Both the position numbers and the translations under genes were made by a program. Shown here piece by piece: positions 45,375 to 54,675 of a DNA stretch of 64,000 nt (its first letter is position 1; each line of letters starts with the position of its first letter). The notes under the pieces are model-generated. The model was not told the DNA's origin, did not search any database, and saw nothing but the letters and a program-made list of their open reading frames with translations. Source of the DNA: Pseudoalteromonas prydzensis (GTDB lineage: Bacteria > Pseudomonadota > Gammaproteobacteria > Enterobacterales > Alteromonadaceae). The stretch is taken from the NCBI RefSeq assembly GCF_001661495.1, contig NZ_BDDT01000002.1, positions 496,001 through 560,000 on the forward strand, in the 5' to 3' direction.

Positions 45375-46010
45375 TTACACTAAAAGGTTGATAGCAAGTG
45401 CTATAAACACAATACCTGTAATTCGGTCTATCCACAATTGCGTATTTGGGTTGTCCCTGAAATAACTGGCAATTTTATCGCCAAAAAAAATATAAGTGCA
45501 ATCAATGGGGAAGGCGAAAATAGGGTAGAGCAAGCCAAAAAAAGCCAGCTGAAATGTGGTAGAGCTGGATAAACTCGGATCCACAAACTGCGGGATAAAG
45601 GCAATAAAGAACAGCGCAACTTTTGGATTGAGTACTTCCGTCATCATTGCTTGGAACATCACATTTTTCTTTTTACTGGTACTGACATGAGGCTTGTCAT
45701 CACAGTCGTCATTTACTACCACAAAGGTGCTTTTTAGCATCATTATGCCTAAGTAACATAAATAAGCGGCACCAGCATACTGCACTGTCGCGTAAGCAAC
45801 CGCAGATGCTTTTAAAATTGCAGTTAAGCCAACCACAGCAAAAAAAGTATGCACTACACCACCAAGGGCAAAGCCAAACGCACTTTGTAAGCCAGCAGTG
45901 CGGCCATTAGCAAAGGTTTGCGCCATTAAAAAAGCGTTTGATGGCCCCGGCGCCACAGCGATTAAAAAGCTGGCCGCTAAAAACGACAGTAAAAATTCTG
46001 GATTGATCAT
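45375..46010 (-). CDS. LysE/RhtB-family amino-acid exporter
   Basis: A 211-residue inner-membrane protein with six hydrophobic segments. The family block AVAPGPSNAFLMAQTFANGRTAGLQSAFGFALGG (in part) lies near the N-terminus, and NPKVALFFIAFIPQFV in the middle. Members export amino acids such as lysine, threonine or homoserine; the substrate here is not known. It lies just upstream of mgsA in the same direction. Confidence 0.92.
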   Translation of the reverse strand: MINPEFLLSFLAASFLIAVAPGPSNAFLMAQTFANGRTAGLQSAFGFALGGVVHTFFAVVGLTAILKASAVAYATVQYAGAAYLCYLGIMMLKSTFVVVNDDCDDKPHVSTSKKKNVMFQAMMTEVLNPKVALFFIAFIPQFVDPSLSSSTTFQLAFFGLLYPIFAFPIDCTYIFFGDKIASYFRDNPNTQLWIDRITGIVFIALAINLLV

Positions 46011-46061
46011 CAGCGCAATTTATTAGTAATAGATGGCTGATCTTAACAAGCTTACAGGCAA

Positions 46062-46086
46062 AGAAAAAGCGGGCATTTGCCCGCTT
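46062..46086 (-). terminator. Rho-independent terminator of the subtilase gene
   Basis: Stem AAGCGGGCA / TGCCCGCTT (46067-46075 and 46078-46086), followed on the minus strand by TTTCTTTG. Confidence 0.8.
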
Positions 46087-46106
46087 AGCTAGGTTGGATT
46101 AAACAA

Positions 46107-47945
46107 TTAGAAATTAACGGTGCTGTTGTTTGAGCATACGGTTGTGCTTTGTGCTTCACATACTTGATAAGTATAAGAGCCGCCACCTTTTGTAGAAATT
46201 GCATCGGTGTAGCTATTAGTATTTGCAACTGTTGATACTTTGCTACCATTACGATAGATATCAACTTGGCTGGTTGTTGCGCCGCTCCAGTTTAAATCAG
46301 CAAAACTTGCGCCTTTTGATTTGTAACCTGTTGCACCAAGACTGATATCGTCATTACCTGGTGTAGGCGTGCCACCTCCATTATTACCTGCACAACCGTT
46401 GGCACTGAGGTAAGCTTCAGCATCAACTGCTTTAACTATACCGTGACCAAAGTAAACGTCATGCCCAGCAGCACCTTGATCTTGTGCAGTTGCTTTGAGA
46501 GCATCGCGGATCTCTGTTCCTGTACACTCAGGGTGTAATGACCATACTAACGCGGCAATACCAGATACAGCAGGTGTAGCCATTGATGTACCGCTCATAT
46601 AACCATAATCGCTGGTACCAATATTGATACTGATGTTCGTGCTGGCAAGCAACGCACTGCGATCCTCCAATGCAGCGCCTACAGCGGGAATCGTAGTATC
46701 GTTCGTTTCACCGAGTGTAGCGTATAACATACCCGCTTCGTTATTAATAATAACCGCGCCCGTGCCACCTGAATTTTCACAGTTGGCTACTTTGTCATAA
46801 AATGAGATGTTACCACGGTCAATCATGCATACTTTTCCGGCTGCGCCAGTATCGATGCTTTCTGCTGTGCCCATATAATATGCGCTGGCGGTTGCTTGGC
46901 CTGAATTTTCCATTGCAGAGGATGCAAATGATGTGTTGTCTGCTGATAAATCAGCGGCTGTAGCCATACCAGCTGGGTAGGTTGATAACGTATCTACGCC
47001 GCCGGCTGTTACTTCAACACAAATCGTTTCGTCAGTTGTTGCCCGTTTACCGCGTCCGCTTGTACAGCTTGGAAATTGTGAAAAATCAGCGATTTGGTTG
47101 TCAGCATCATTGGCACCAACCATCATTACAGAAGGGTAGCCCGCAGGGTAAGAACGCACATTATTACCATCATTACCAGCAGCTGCAACGACTAAACCAC
47201 CAGCTTGAGTAAAGTTTGCAAATGCATTTGACTCGGTACTGTTGGAGCCACCACCGCCCAAGCTCATACTAATAATGTTAGCACCCGCTTGGGAACATAG
47301 GTTTGCCGCGTGTGCTAAATCAGATGAATAACCCCAGCCTTCAGCATTAAATACCTTGATAATATGCATGGCGACACCGGGTGCCATACCGACAACACCG
47401 ACATTGTTATCTGCCGCACCAATTGTGCCTGCGACATGAGTCCCGTGAGGACCGCCATTATCGAACCAATTACCAGTGCCGCTGTTGTTGTCGCCAGTAA
47501 TATTACCCCAAATAAAATCGGGATTTGAACTGTCTAAGCCTGAGTCAATCACGCAAACTTTCATACCTGCGTTGGCATCAAAGGTCAGTTGATCTGCTTG
47601 CGATTGATATACAGCGTACGGTGTAAGTTGTTGCACCATTGCATTGCCGGCGTCATCATTGTAAGTAGACATCGGCACACGTTTTTGATCTTCTTCAATT
47701 AGCTTGATATGTGGGTTGTTTAACAGGCCTTTAATGCTTGCTAAATCATGGCCAGTAAATTGTGCGGCAATGAAGCCATTACCATCAACTTTGATATCAC
47801 CACCGAGTTTTTTAGCGAGTGCTTTCACGACGCCTTTTTTATTGTTATCAACTTGGATGATATAGCGATCGTTCGCTGCTGCAACGCTGCCAGTTGTACA
47901 CAAACCACTGATGATGAGTGCCAATGCGAGTTTATTCGTGTTCAT
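46107..47945 (-). CDS. Secreted S8 subtilisin-like protease with PA insert
   Basis: A 612-residue exported serine protease. After a signal peptide (LIISGLCTTGSVAA) comes an inhibitor I9-type prodomain (about 25-90). The catalytic triad is Asp134 (CVIDSGLD), His170 (GPHGTHVAGT) and Ser454 (SGTSMATPAVSG). A protease-associated (PA) insert lies at about 345-440 (KVCMIDRGNISFYDKVANCE). A linker and a C-terminal FnIII-like domain end the protein (TSQVDIYRNGSKVSTV). This architecture is common among extracellular proteases of marine Alteromonadales. Confidence 0.94.
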   Translation of the reverse strand: MNTNKLALALIISGLCTTGSVAAANDRYIIQVDNNKKGVVKALAKKLGGDIKVDGNGFIAAQFTGHDLASIKGLLNNPHIKLIEEDQKRVPMSTYNDDAGNAMVQQLTPYAVYQSQADQLTFDANAGMKVCVIDSGLDSSNPDFIWGNITGDNNSGTGNWFDNGGPHGTHVAGTIGAADNNVGVVGMAPGVAMHIIKVFNAEGWGYSSDLAHAANLCSQAGANIISMSLGGGGSNSTESNAFANFTQAGGLVVAAAGNDGNNVRSYPAGYPSVMMVGANDADNQIADFSQFPSCTSGRGKRATTDETICVEVTAGGVDTLSTYPAGMATAADLSADNTSFASSAMENSGQATASAYYMGTAESIDTGAAGKVCMIDRGNISFYDKVANCENSGGTGAVIINNEAGMLYATLGETNDTTIPAVGAALEDRSALLASTNISINIGTSDYGYMSGTSMATPAVSGIAALVWSLHPECTGTEIRDALKATAQDQGAAGHDVYFGHGIVKAVDAEAYLSANGCAGNNGGGTPTPGNDDISLGATGYKSKGASFADLNWSGATTSQVDIYRNGSKVSTVANTNSYTDAISTKGGGSYTYQVCEAQSTTVCSNNSTVNF

Positions 47946-48171
47946 ATTATGTATCCCTAGAATGTTATTTGGTTAACTTTTAGTTAACGAAATTTGACAT
48001 TAAATTAATATTCACTGCAGTGCAAGGGAAGATTGTCCATAAAAAAGGAATAAAATAATCTTATTATCACTTCTTTATAACTAATGGGTATAAGTGGATG
48101 TCTAAGTGGGTAAATAAAATATAATGATTCTCACTACCTAGAAAGTAGTGAGAAAGTGTTACTGTCCTTTT

Positions 48172-49347
48172 TTATGATATACGATGATTGATAAATGCAA
48201 AGTAAGTAAAAGGGACTAGCAAAAGAAAATGCAGGCCAATTAACAAAGGCGTGGTTAAATTGAGAAATTGGGTAATAAAAACCAGTAAGCTAGCACCACT
48301 CATTTGCATAACGCCAATGAGTGCTGACGCTGTTCCTGCTTGTCGTGGAAATAAGCTCAATGCTCTGCCTGCGGCTGAGCCTAAGGTTAATGCAAAACCA
48401 AAGGCAGCAATAAACATGGGCGCCATTAAAGCCAGTGGCGTTTTATATTGGCTAAGGCTAAGCATCAGCACACCAGATAATACAAGCAGTAATAATCCTA
48501 CCTTAAGGGCACGCTTTGGTTGACGCTTAATATAAAGCGGCGTGATAAAACTTGCGACAATGCTCAGTACGGCATTGAGAGTAAACCAAAAGGTGAAACT
48601 ACCTACAGAGCCGCCGAGTTTAGTGATAAGCCAACCAGGAGCGAGTGTTACAAACACTAATATTGCCGACATAGCCACCATGCAAATTAAGCTATTAAAA
48701 AGAAATAGTGGGGTGCTAATGATGGGAATAAAGCGCCTTAAATCGAGAATATGGCCATGATATACGCTGTCGGCAGGGCGTGTTTCTTTGAACATCAATA
48801 AAGTAACCAATAGGCCCAATAACGCAAAGCCAGCTAAAAACAGGAAATTCATTCGCCAACCAAACTGCAGTGTAAGCCATGCACCTAAAATGGGCGCTAA
48901 GGCAGGAATGAAACAAACAATACCGTTTAAGTAGGTGATCATTTGTGCGCTGCGCTCACTACCAAAACGATCCCGTACGATGGCAAAAGCAACCACAAAT
49001 GTTGCACATGCGCCCAGACCTTGCACTGCACGTGCTAGCAACATAGCGTTAAAATGTGGTGCGTAATAAGCGCCAAGCGAAGCAACGGCATAAAGTATGA
49101 TACCGCTAAGTGCAACAGGTTTGCGGCCAAACTTATCAGCTAGAGGGCCAGCAATTAATTGCCCCAAGCCAACCGTGAGCATAAAAATAGCAACGGTTTG
49201 TTGCACCTGTTTTTCGCCGACTTGAAATTGTTCCGCAATGGTTGGAAACGCAGGTAGGTAAATGTCAATTGCTAATGGGCAAAATATAACCAAAAGGGCG
49301 AGAATTAAAATAACACTAAGCTGACTACGGTGATCGGTTGTTGGCAT
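48172..49347 (-). CDS. Bcr/CflA-family multidrug efflux MFS transporter
   Basis: A 391-residue, 12-segment MFS pump of the Bcr/CflA drug-resistance group. Typical features are DIYLPAFPTIAEQF in loop 1, GLGQLIAGPLADKFGRKPVALSG (motif A) and ARAVQGLGACATFVVAFAIVRDRF (motif C-like). It probably exports small drugs or metabolites by proton antiport. E. coli Bcr is 396 residues. No adjacent regulator. Confidence 0.93.
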   Translation of the reverse strand: MPTTDHRSQLSVILILALLVIFCPLAIDIYLPAFPTIAEQFQVGEKQVQQTVAIFMLTVGLGQLIAGPLADKFGRKPVALSGIILYAVASLGAYYAPHFNAMLLARAVQGLGACATFVVAFAIVRDRFGSERSAQMITYLNGIVCFIPALAPILGAWLTLQFGWRMNFLFLAGFALLGLLVTLLMFKETRPADSVYHGHILDLRRFIPIISTPLFLFNSLICMVAMSAILVFVTLAPGWLITKLGGSVGSFTFWFTLNAVLSIVASFITPLYIKRQPKRALKVGLLLLVLSGVLMLSLSQYKTPLALMAPMFIAAFGFALTLGSAAGRALSLFPRQAGTASALIGVMQMSGASLLVFITQFLNLTTPLLIGLHFLLLVPFTYFAFINHRIS

Positions 49348-49506
49348 GAAGGCTCCTTTTGCCGCGTATTTTAAGTCTGTAGAAATAAAAAAGAAAGGCC
49401 ATATGGCCGACCCGCAAGAATATTATCAGTGAGATAAATTAATACACTTCTGCTATCTGGTCTGATGTGTTAATTTTAATGCATATGCCTTTTCATTAAG
49501 AAAGTT

Positions 49507-49980
49507 ATGAGTGACAAATCAGTGGTTTTAAAAACATGGTTAAAATTAAAAAATTTACCGCTAGGTAATTGGCTATTTAGCAAAGTAGTGTGCTTTAAAG
49601 CACCTTATTTTGGCTCGATGAAACCTACTATTTTGGACGTAAAAGAGGGGTATTGCAGTGCTGTAGTGAAAAACCGCCGCAGTGTGCATAATCATATTGG
49701 TACTATTCATGCCATTGCTCAATGTAATTTAGCTGAGTTGTGTGCTGGCGTAATGGTTGATGCAACAGTGCCATATAAAACCCATCGTTGGATACCCAAA
49801 GGCATGACCGTGCAGTACTTAGCAAAAGTGGATACCGATGTGACCGCGGTAGCTGAGATTGCTATGCCAAGACAATGGCAAGATAAAGAAGATTTAGTTG
49901 TGCCGGTTAAACTTTATAATACCCGCAGTGAACTGGTATTCACTGCTGATATTACGATGTACATTACTAAGAAAAAGTAG
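49507..49980 (+). CDS. DUF4442 hotdog-fold protein, thioesterase-like
   Basis: A 157-residue protein of the DUF4442 family, related to hotdog-fold acyl-CoA thioesterases. The central helix and the acyl-binding block are seen in NHIGTIHAIAQCNLAELCAG; AVVKNRRSVHNH and RWIPKGMTVQYLAKV flank it. It probably acts on an acyl-CoA or acyl-ACP in the cytoplasm, but the substrate is unproven. It ends one base from the convergent bactofilin gene. Confidence 0.88.
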   Translation: MSDKSVVLKTWLKLKNLPLGNWLFSKVVCFKAPYFGSMKPTILDVKEGYCSAVVKNRRSVHNHIGTIHAIAQCNLAELCAGVMVDATVPYKTHRWIPKGMTVQYLAKVDTDVTAVAEIAMPRQWQDKEDLVVPVKLYNTRSELVFTADITMYITKKK

Positions 49981-49981
49981 T

Positions 49982-50473
49982 TTACTCTTTTTCTGCGGCT
50001 TGTTTATTGAAGAACGACAAGTCGTTATCGCCTTCACTCAATACTGAGCTAAGCTCGGCTTTTGCGTCTGTATTGTGCGTAACTAACTCAACGGTTTCTG
50101 CTTCATGACGTTGTTTTAAGTTACCTTCAATAATAGCACCTGCATCAATACTGAGCGTGTCTTGGTAAACATCACCATGTACTTGCGCTGAGCGTTCAAT
50201 AACCACTTTACTGGCATTGAGTGAGCCAATGATTTTGCCTTTTACAATCACGCTTTCAGCAACTACAGAGCCCTCTACACAGCCCGTGTTACCAATAACT
50301 AAGTGATTGACGCGCACATCACCATCAATACGTCCATCAAGTTGTACTTCGCCTTGGCTGACCAAGCTGCCTGTTAAGCGAACATCTTCAGAAATGATCG
50401 ACGGCGTGTGATTGGTTCTTTTTAATTGTGAATCAGAAGAACTACTTACTGTTGATTTTTTTTTACCGAACAC
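49982..50473 (-). CDS. Bactofilin (polymer-forming cytoskeletal protein)
   Basis: A 163-residue bactofilin. The central right-handed beta-helix covers about residues 28-125, with repeats such as LTGSLVSQGEVQLDGRIDGD and VIVKGKIIGSLNASKVVIER. Flexible charged tails lie at both ends. Bactofilins form filaments that locate cell-wall enzymes. The start overlaps the end of the M23 peptidase gene by 11 bases, so the two are translationally coupled and presumably work together in local peptidoglycan shaping. Confidence 0.95.
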   Translation of the reverse strand: MFGKKKSTVSSSSDSQLKRTNHTPSIISEDVRLTGSLVSQGEVQLDGRIDGDVRVNHLVIGNTGCVEGSVVAESVIVKGKIIGSLNASKVVIERSAQVHGDVYQDTLSIDAGAIIEGNLKQRHEAETVELVTHNTDAKAELSSVLSEGDNDLSFFNKQAAEKE

Positions 50474-51614
50474 GAGAAAGCGCCTTTGTTATTTTGACAG
50501 GATTGACATGTTTGTCGTTAAGTAATACTTCATAGTGTAGGTGAGTACCGGTACTTCTGCCAGTGCTGCCCATTAAGCCAATAACATCATTTTTAGCTAC
50601 TGTTTGGCCTTTTTTTACGTTGATTTTATTTAAGTGACCAAAGCGCGTTACAAAGCCATTTTTATGTTGTAATTCAATAAAGTTACCATAGCCACCATTA
50701 CGTCCTGCACGCAGCACAGTACCGTCAGCAGGGGCAAAGATTTCGGTTTTATGCCAACCGGCTAAATCGACACCTTTGTGATAAGCATGGCGATTATTTA
50801 CAGGGTCTTTACGCAAGCCAAAACTACTCGAAATATAATAATTAGCCGCTGGTAGAGTTTGTGGTAGTTCGCTAAGTAAATTTTCAAGATTATTTAACGC
50901 CAGTAGTTTGTCGGCGATCAGTAAAAATTCAGCAGGTATTTTTGATTCGTCAAATAAATCCAGCGGACCACCTTGTGCAGTTTCTGTGATTTCACTATGA
51001 AGATGCAGTGCTAATGCGCTATCGAGCCCAGCCCCTTTGAGCATGGTTAAAATATCTTGGTGACGTCGCTCTATTTGTTGTTCAATTTGTAAAAAACTTT
51101 GCAAGTAGTGGGCGTCGAGTTGAGCAAAGCGTTGTTCAACTGATAGTACATTGGCTTGAGCGCTATCTGGATTTTTTTCATCAACGAGCGGCTCATGAAA
51201 ATCACCTTGTTGTTCTTTGGCATCGATATTTTCAATTGTTGCGGCATCTTCAATTGGGTTGCTCATCGACTCAGGTAAAGAGTCGATCATGCTTTGTAAT
51301 AAAGCTTGTTTTTGTTCTAGTTCAGCAAGCTGTGCTAGTTGTTTATCATTCTGCTGTTGTTGCTGTTTCTTTTGCAGTTGCCACTGTTGTTGTTTTGATA
51401 GTTGGCTTTGCTCAATATCGGAGATTTTGTTGGTTTGCGAATAAATTTGTAAGGTAGATACCGTTAACCAGCCTAAAGCAATTAAAACAACCGCTACAGC
51501 TGAAACTTGTAACCAAGGTGCTAATATCACATGTTTAACCTCACCATTTTGGCGGATCAACAGCTGTCTAGCTGGGAATAATTTGTGATAAAAAGACTTA
51601 ATAAATGCTGACAT
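50463..51614 (-). CDS. Membrane-anchored M23 peptidase with coiled coil
   Basis: A 383-residue LytM/M23 endopeptidase-fold protein. An N-terminal cytoplasmic stretch and membrane segment (about 28-52, VILAPWLQVSAVAVVLIALGW) precede a strongly Gln-rich coiled coil (about 60-110). The C-terminal M23 domain (about 265-380) has zinc residues His279 and Asp283 (HKGVDLAG) and His358-Leu-His360, so the site looks complete. It cuts peptidoglycan cross-bridges or regulates other hydrolases. Paired with bactofilin in many Proteobacteria. Confidence 0.95.
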   Translation of the reverse strand: MSAFIKSFYHKLFPARQLLIRQNGEVKHVILAPWLQVSAVAVVLIALGWLTVSTLQIYSQTNKISDIEQSQLSKQQQWQLQKKQQQQQNDKQLAQLAELEQKQALLQSMIDSLPESMSNPIEDAATIENIDAKEQQGDFHEPLVDEKNPDSAQANVLSVEQRFAQLDAHYLQSFLQIEQQIERRHQDILTMLKGAGLDSALALHLHSEITETAQGGPLDLFDESKIPAEFLLIADKLLALNNLENLLSELPQTLPAANYYISSSFGLRKDPVNNRHAYHKGVDLAGWHKTEIFAPADGTVLRAGRNGGYGNFIELQHKNGFVTRFGHLNKINVKKGQTVAKNDVIGLMGSTGRSTGTHLHYEVLLNDKHVNPVKITKALSRVR

Positions 51615-51694
51615 GGCTTATAAATACTTGCTATTAACCGAATCAAGATAGCAATCTGAGCTGAAAAAGCCAGTAAAAAATTGTAATTAATCTC

Positions 51695-51721
51695 AAAAAA
51701 GGAGGCGTTGGTCGCCTCCTT
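51695..51721 (-). terminator. Rho-independent terminator of fahA
   Basis: Stem AAGGAGGCG / CGCCTCCTT (51699-51707 and 51713-51721). On the minus strand a run of T follows. Confidence 0.9.
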
Positions 51722-51756
51722 ATAAGAAATACATTTAATAAATGTTTACAATTTAG

Positions 51757-53070
51757 TTACTTAGCAGGAAGAACTGTTCCTTCAACGCTGCCGAAACCGA
51801 TACGAGCAAAGCCTGCTTTTTCACACCAACCACGCATAATAACGTTGTCGCCATCTTCTAAAAAGCTACGTTGCTCACCATTATTAAGAGTGATTTTCTC
51901 TTTACCACCACGAGAAAGTTCGAGTAATGAACCCGCTTCTTCGTGAGTAGGGCCTGATTGTGTACCTGAACCTAGCATATCACCAGGCATAAAGTTACAG
52001 CCATTTACAGTATGGTGAGTAACCATTTGCGCAACTGTCCAGTACGAGTGTTTAAAACTTGATTTTGATACTAATGAAGGAGCTGCACCTTGCTCACGCA
52101 TTTTTGCGGTTTCAATTTGCACGTCCATTTTTATATCAAAGGCGCCCAGCTCACGGTTTTGGCTTGATTCTAGATAATCTAATGGCTGAGGGTCATTTTC
52201 ATCACGAGTCCATGATGTTCTAAATGGTGCAAGCGCCTCAGTTGTTACAATCCACGGCGAAACCGTTGAAGCAAAGTTTTTCGCAAGGAATGGACCTAAT
52301 GGTTGGTATTCCCATGCTTGTAAATCACGTGCTGACCAATCATTGAATACACAAAAACCAAATACATGGTTTTCAGCGTTTTCAATAGCAATCGCATCGC
52401 CTAACTCGTTACCTTTACCTAAGTAAATACCAAGCTCTAATTCATAATCTAAGCGTTTACATGGACCAAGTGATGGTACTTCTGCATCTGGCGCTTTAGT
52501 TTGACCATTTGGGCGGTGGAATGTTTGTCCTGATACATCGATTGATGAAGAGCGACCATGGTAACCAATTGGTACCCATTTGTAGTTAGGCAGCAATGGG
52601 TTGTCTGGGCGAAATAGGCTACCCACTGCAGTTGCATGATAGATAGATGTATAAAAGTCAGTATAATCGCCAATACGACATGGCAATGCAAACTCAATGT
52701 CTGCTTGGGCAATTAGTGCTTCACTTAGCTTTGCTTGCTCTGTTGCGCCTTCACGCAATGCTTTAGATAGTGCTAAACGTAGCGCTGACCAGTATTGCTG
52801 ACCAAGGCCCATATATTCATTCAGTGTTGCTTGGCTTGCTGCTGCTACGGCAGTTTGGGCATCGCCTGAGAAAATTGCTAGTTCGTTTACTTTGGCAAGG
52901 TCGATAACTTGATCACCAATGGCAACGGCACCGCGAAAAGCTTCGTCAGAATTCTTACGGCGTACTTCTGCAAATGGTAGGTTCTGGATCGGGAAGTCAC
53001 AATTTGCAACATTCGCTGAGGCAACCCAGCTAGTTAAATTTATATCATGGGTTTCGTTAATTAAACTCAT
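51757..53070 (-). CDS. fahA: Fumarylacetoacetase
   Basis: A 437-residue enzyme of the last step of tyrosine and homogentisate breakdown: fumarylacetoacetate to fumarate and acetoacetate. Family features: an N-terminal SH3-like part (residues to about 120), then the catalytic part with DYTDFYTSIYHATAVGSLFR, PIGYHGRSSSI, LDYELELGIYLGKGN and VFGFCVFNDWSARDLQAWEYQPLGPFLAKNF (in part). Length is close to eukaryotic FAH (419). It follows hppD in the same direction with a hairpin between. Confidence 0.97.
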   Translation of the reverse strand: MSLINETHDINLTSWVASANVANCDFPIQNLPFAEVRRKNSDEAFRGAVAIGDQVIDLAKVNELAIFSGDAQTAVAAASQATLNEYMGLGQQYWSALRLALSKALREGATEQAKLSEALIAQADIEFALPCRIGDYTDFYTSIYHATAVGSLFRPDNPLLPNYKWVPIGYHGRSSSIDVSGQTFHRPNGQTKAPDAEVPSLGPCKRLDYELELGIYLGKGNELGDAIAIENAENHVFGFCVFNDWSARDLQAWEYQPLGPFLAKNFASTVSPWIVTTEALAPFRTSWTRDENDPQPLDYLESSQNRELGAFDIKMDVQIETAKMREQGAAPSLVSKSSFKHSYWTVAQMVTHHTVNGCNFMPGDMLGSGTQSGPTHEEAGSLLELSRGGKEKITLNNGEQRSFLEDGDNVIMRGWCEKAGFARIGFGSVEGTVLPAK

Positions 53071-53166
53071 TACATTTCCTTTGGTTTAGTCAGTCGCGCT
53101 TTACAGTGGATATGGTGATGAATGGCGCGATTTAAACAGTGAAATTTATAAAATTGGTGAAACGAC

Positions 53167-53193
53167 AAAAAGCAGCGAAATACGCTGCTTTTT
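53167..53193 (-). terminator. Hairpin between hppD and fahA
   Basis: Stem AAAGCAGCG / CGCTGCTTT (53169-53177 and 53183-53191) with a T run on the minus strand. It may end or attenuate the hppD transcript before fahA. Confidence 0.75.
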
Positions 53194-53211
53194 AAATCTA
53201 TACGCGAGTGT

Positions 53212-54258
53212 TTATAAAACGCCGCGACGCTCTTGGTCACGTTCGATTGATTCAAACAGTGCTTGGAAGTTACCTTCACCAAAACCACCGTCATCAACGC
53301 GTTGGATCATCTCGATAAAGATTGGGCCAAATAAGTTTTTCGAGAAAATTTGTAATAAGTAGCAATTTTCACTTTGGCTATCTACTAAGATCTGATGTTC
53401 ACGGATCTTTTCTTTATCTTCTTTTACCCAAGGTACACGGTCAAAAATGGTGTCGTAGTACTCAGGGATAATATCAAGTGTGGCAATAGTTGATTTGTCT
53501 AGCTTATCAAGTGAGCTAACTAAGTCATCCGTTAAGAATGCTAAATGCTGTACGCCTGGACCATTGTATTCACCAAGATATTCGTCGATTTGGTTGTTAT
53601 CGTTGCCTTTACCTTCATTGATCGGAATCGAGAAGGTGCCACACGGTGATTTAAGTGCGTAAGAAAGCAGGGCTGTTTTTTGCCCTTTGATATCAAAGTA
53701 ACGAACTTCCGTAAAACCAAATACGTCTTTGTAGAAGTTAGCCCATGTTTCCATAGTGCCTTTGTAAACGTTATTTGTTAAATGGTCGATACGGATAAAG
53801 CCTTTATCTGCAACGATATTTTGCTCGCTTAAGTCTTCAAAATCTTGCTCATAAATAGAGCCCTTATCGCCAAATTGCTCGATAAAGTAAATTAAGCTGT
53901 CACCGATACCGTAAATAGCTGGGTAAGGTAAGTCTTTGTGGGTTGAATCTGTGGCAGGTTTTGCACCACGTGCTACTGCAGTATCAAATGCCAGTTGTGC
54001 ATTTTCAACACGCCAGCCCATAGAGCAAATTGCAGGACCATGGCTTTTTGCAAATTCTGCTGAAAAACCATCACGTTCATTATTTAGTAAAAAGTGAATA
54101 TCGTTTTGGTTGTAGTAAACAATGTCTTTACCTTTAAATGTTTTTAGCTTTGAAAAACCAAAATCGGTAAACACTTTATCCATATAATCTGCATCAGGTG
54201 TAGCGTATTCAGTAAACTCGATACCTACCAAACCTAAAGGGTTAGTTACTTCACTCAT
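53212..54258 (-). CDS. hppD: 4-hydroxyphenylpyruvate dioxygenase
   Basis: A 348-residue non-haem iron dioxygenase converting 4-hydroxyphenylpyruvate to homogentisate. Two vicinal-oxygen-chelate domains: the N-terminal half (GLVGIEFTEYATPDADYM) and the catalytic half with iron-site blocks IRIDHLTNNV, GPGVQHLAFLTDDL and GPIFIEMIQRVDDGGFGEGNF. The protein ends with the family-typical FQALFESIERDQERRGVL. Homogentisate can also be the source of pyomelanin if the next step is absent. Confidence 0.97.
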   Translation of the reverse strand: MSEVTNPLGLVGIEFTEYATPDADYMDKVFTDFGFSKLKTFKGKDIVYYNQNDIHFLLNNERDGFSAEFAKSHGPAICSMGWRVENAQLAFDTAVARGAKPATDSTHKDLPYPAIYGIGDSLIYFIEQFGDKGSIYEQDFEDLSEQNIVADKGFIRIDHLTNNVYKGTMETWANFYKDVFGFTEVRYFDIKGQKTALLSYALKSPCGTFSIPINEGKGNDNNQIDEYLGEYNGPGVQHLAFLTDDLVSSLDKLDKSTIATLDIIPEYYDTIFDRVPWVKEDKEKIREHQILVDSQSENCYLLQIFSKNLFGPIFIEMIQRVDDGGFGEGNFQALFESIERDQERRGVL

Positions 54259-54675
54259 TATAATTCTCCCGCAATAAACACTGCGTCTTGTTGTGTCTGA
54301 TGCGCAGATAATTAACCATAACGAGTAAAAGGGGAAGAGCCCGCATCTATTTAGCTAAGCGGCTATTTGTAAATTAAATGGGACGATCATTTGAAAATGA
54401 TGATGGTAGAGGAGGAGCTTTAGCTGTTAGTCTTCGATAATCAAATTTTAACGGTGTAGGTTGTTACTTAGTTGATTGATATTAATGGTTAATTTGTTTT
54501 TATTGCGGATGTAAATTAAGCAAATTAAGGGAGTTTCCTCCCTCAATTAAATGGACGCATTGTAATTAATTGTTTACGCTAGCGCCGCGTTTGTTAAAAA
54601 ACTTGCTGCGCTGCTCTAACCATAGGTTCGCTTTTATAGCCGGAGCATTTTGGTAATGACGCTCAACAGCCTGAT
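54259..54675. other. Gap between hppD and the metallophosphatase remnant
   Basis: About 415 bases. The left part is the hppD leader. The right part (to about 54566 on the minus strand) can be read in a frame shifted from the remnant, giving an open stretch with SLNQAVERHYQNAPAIKANL that ends at 54566-54568, perhaps its displaced C-terminus. Confidence 0.5.
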
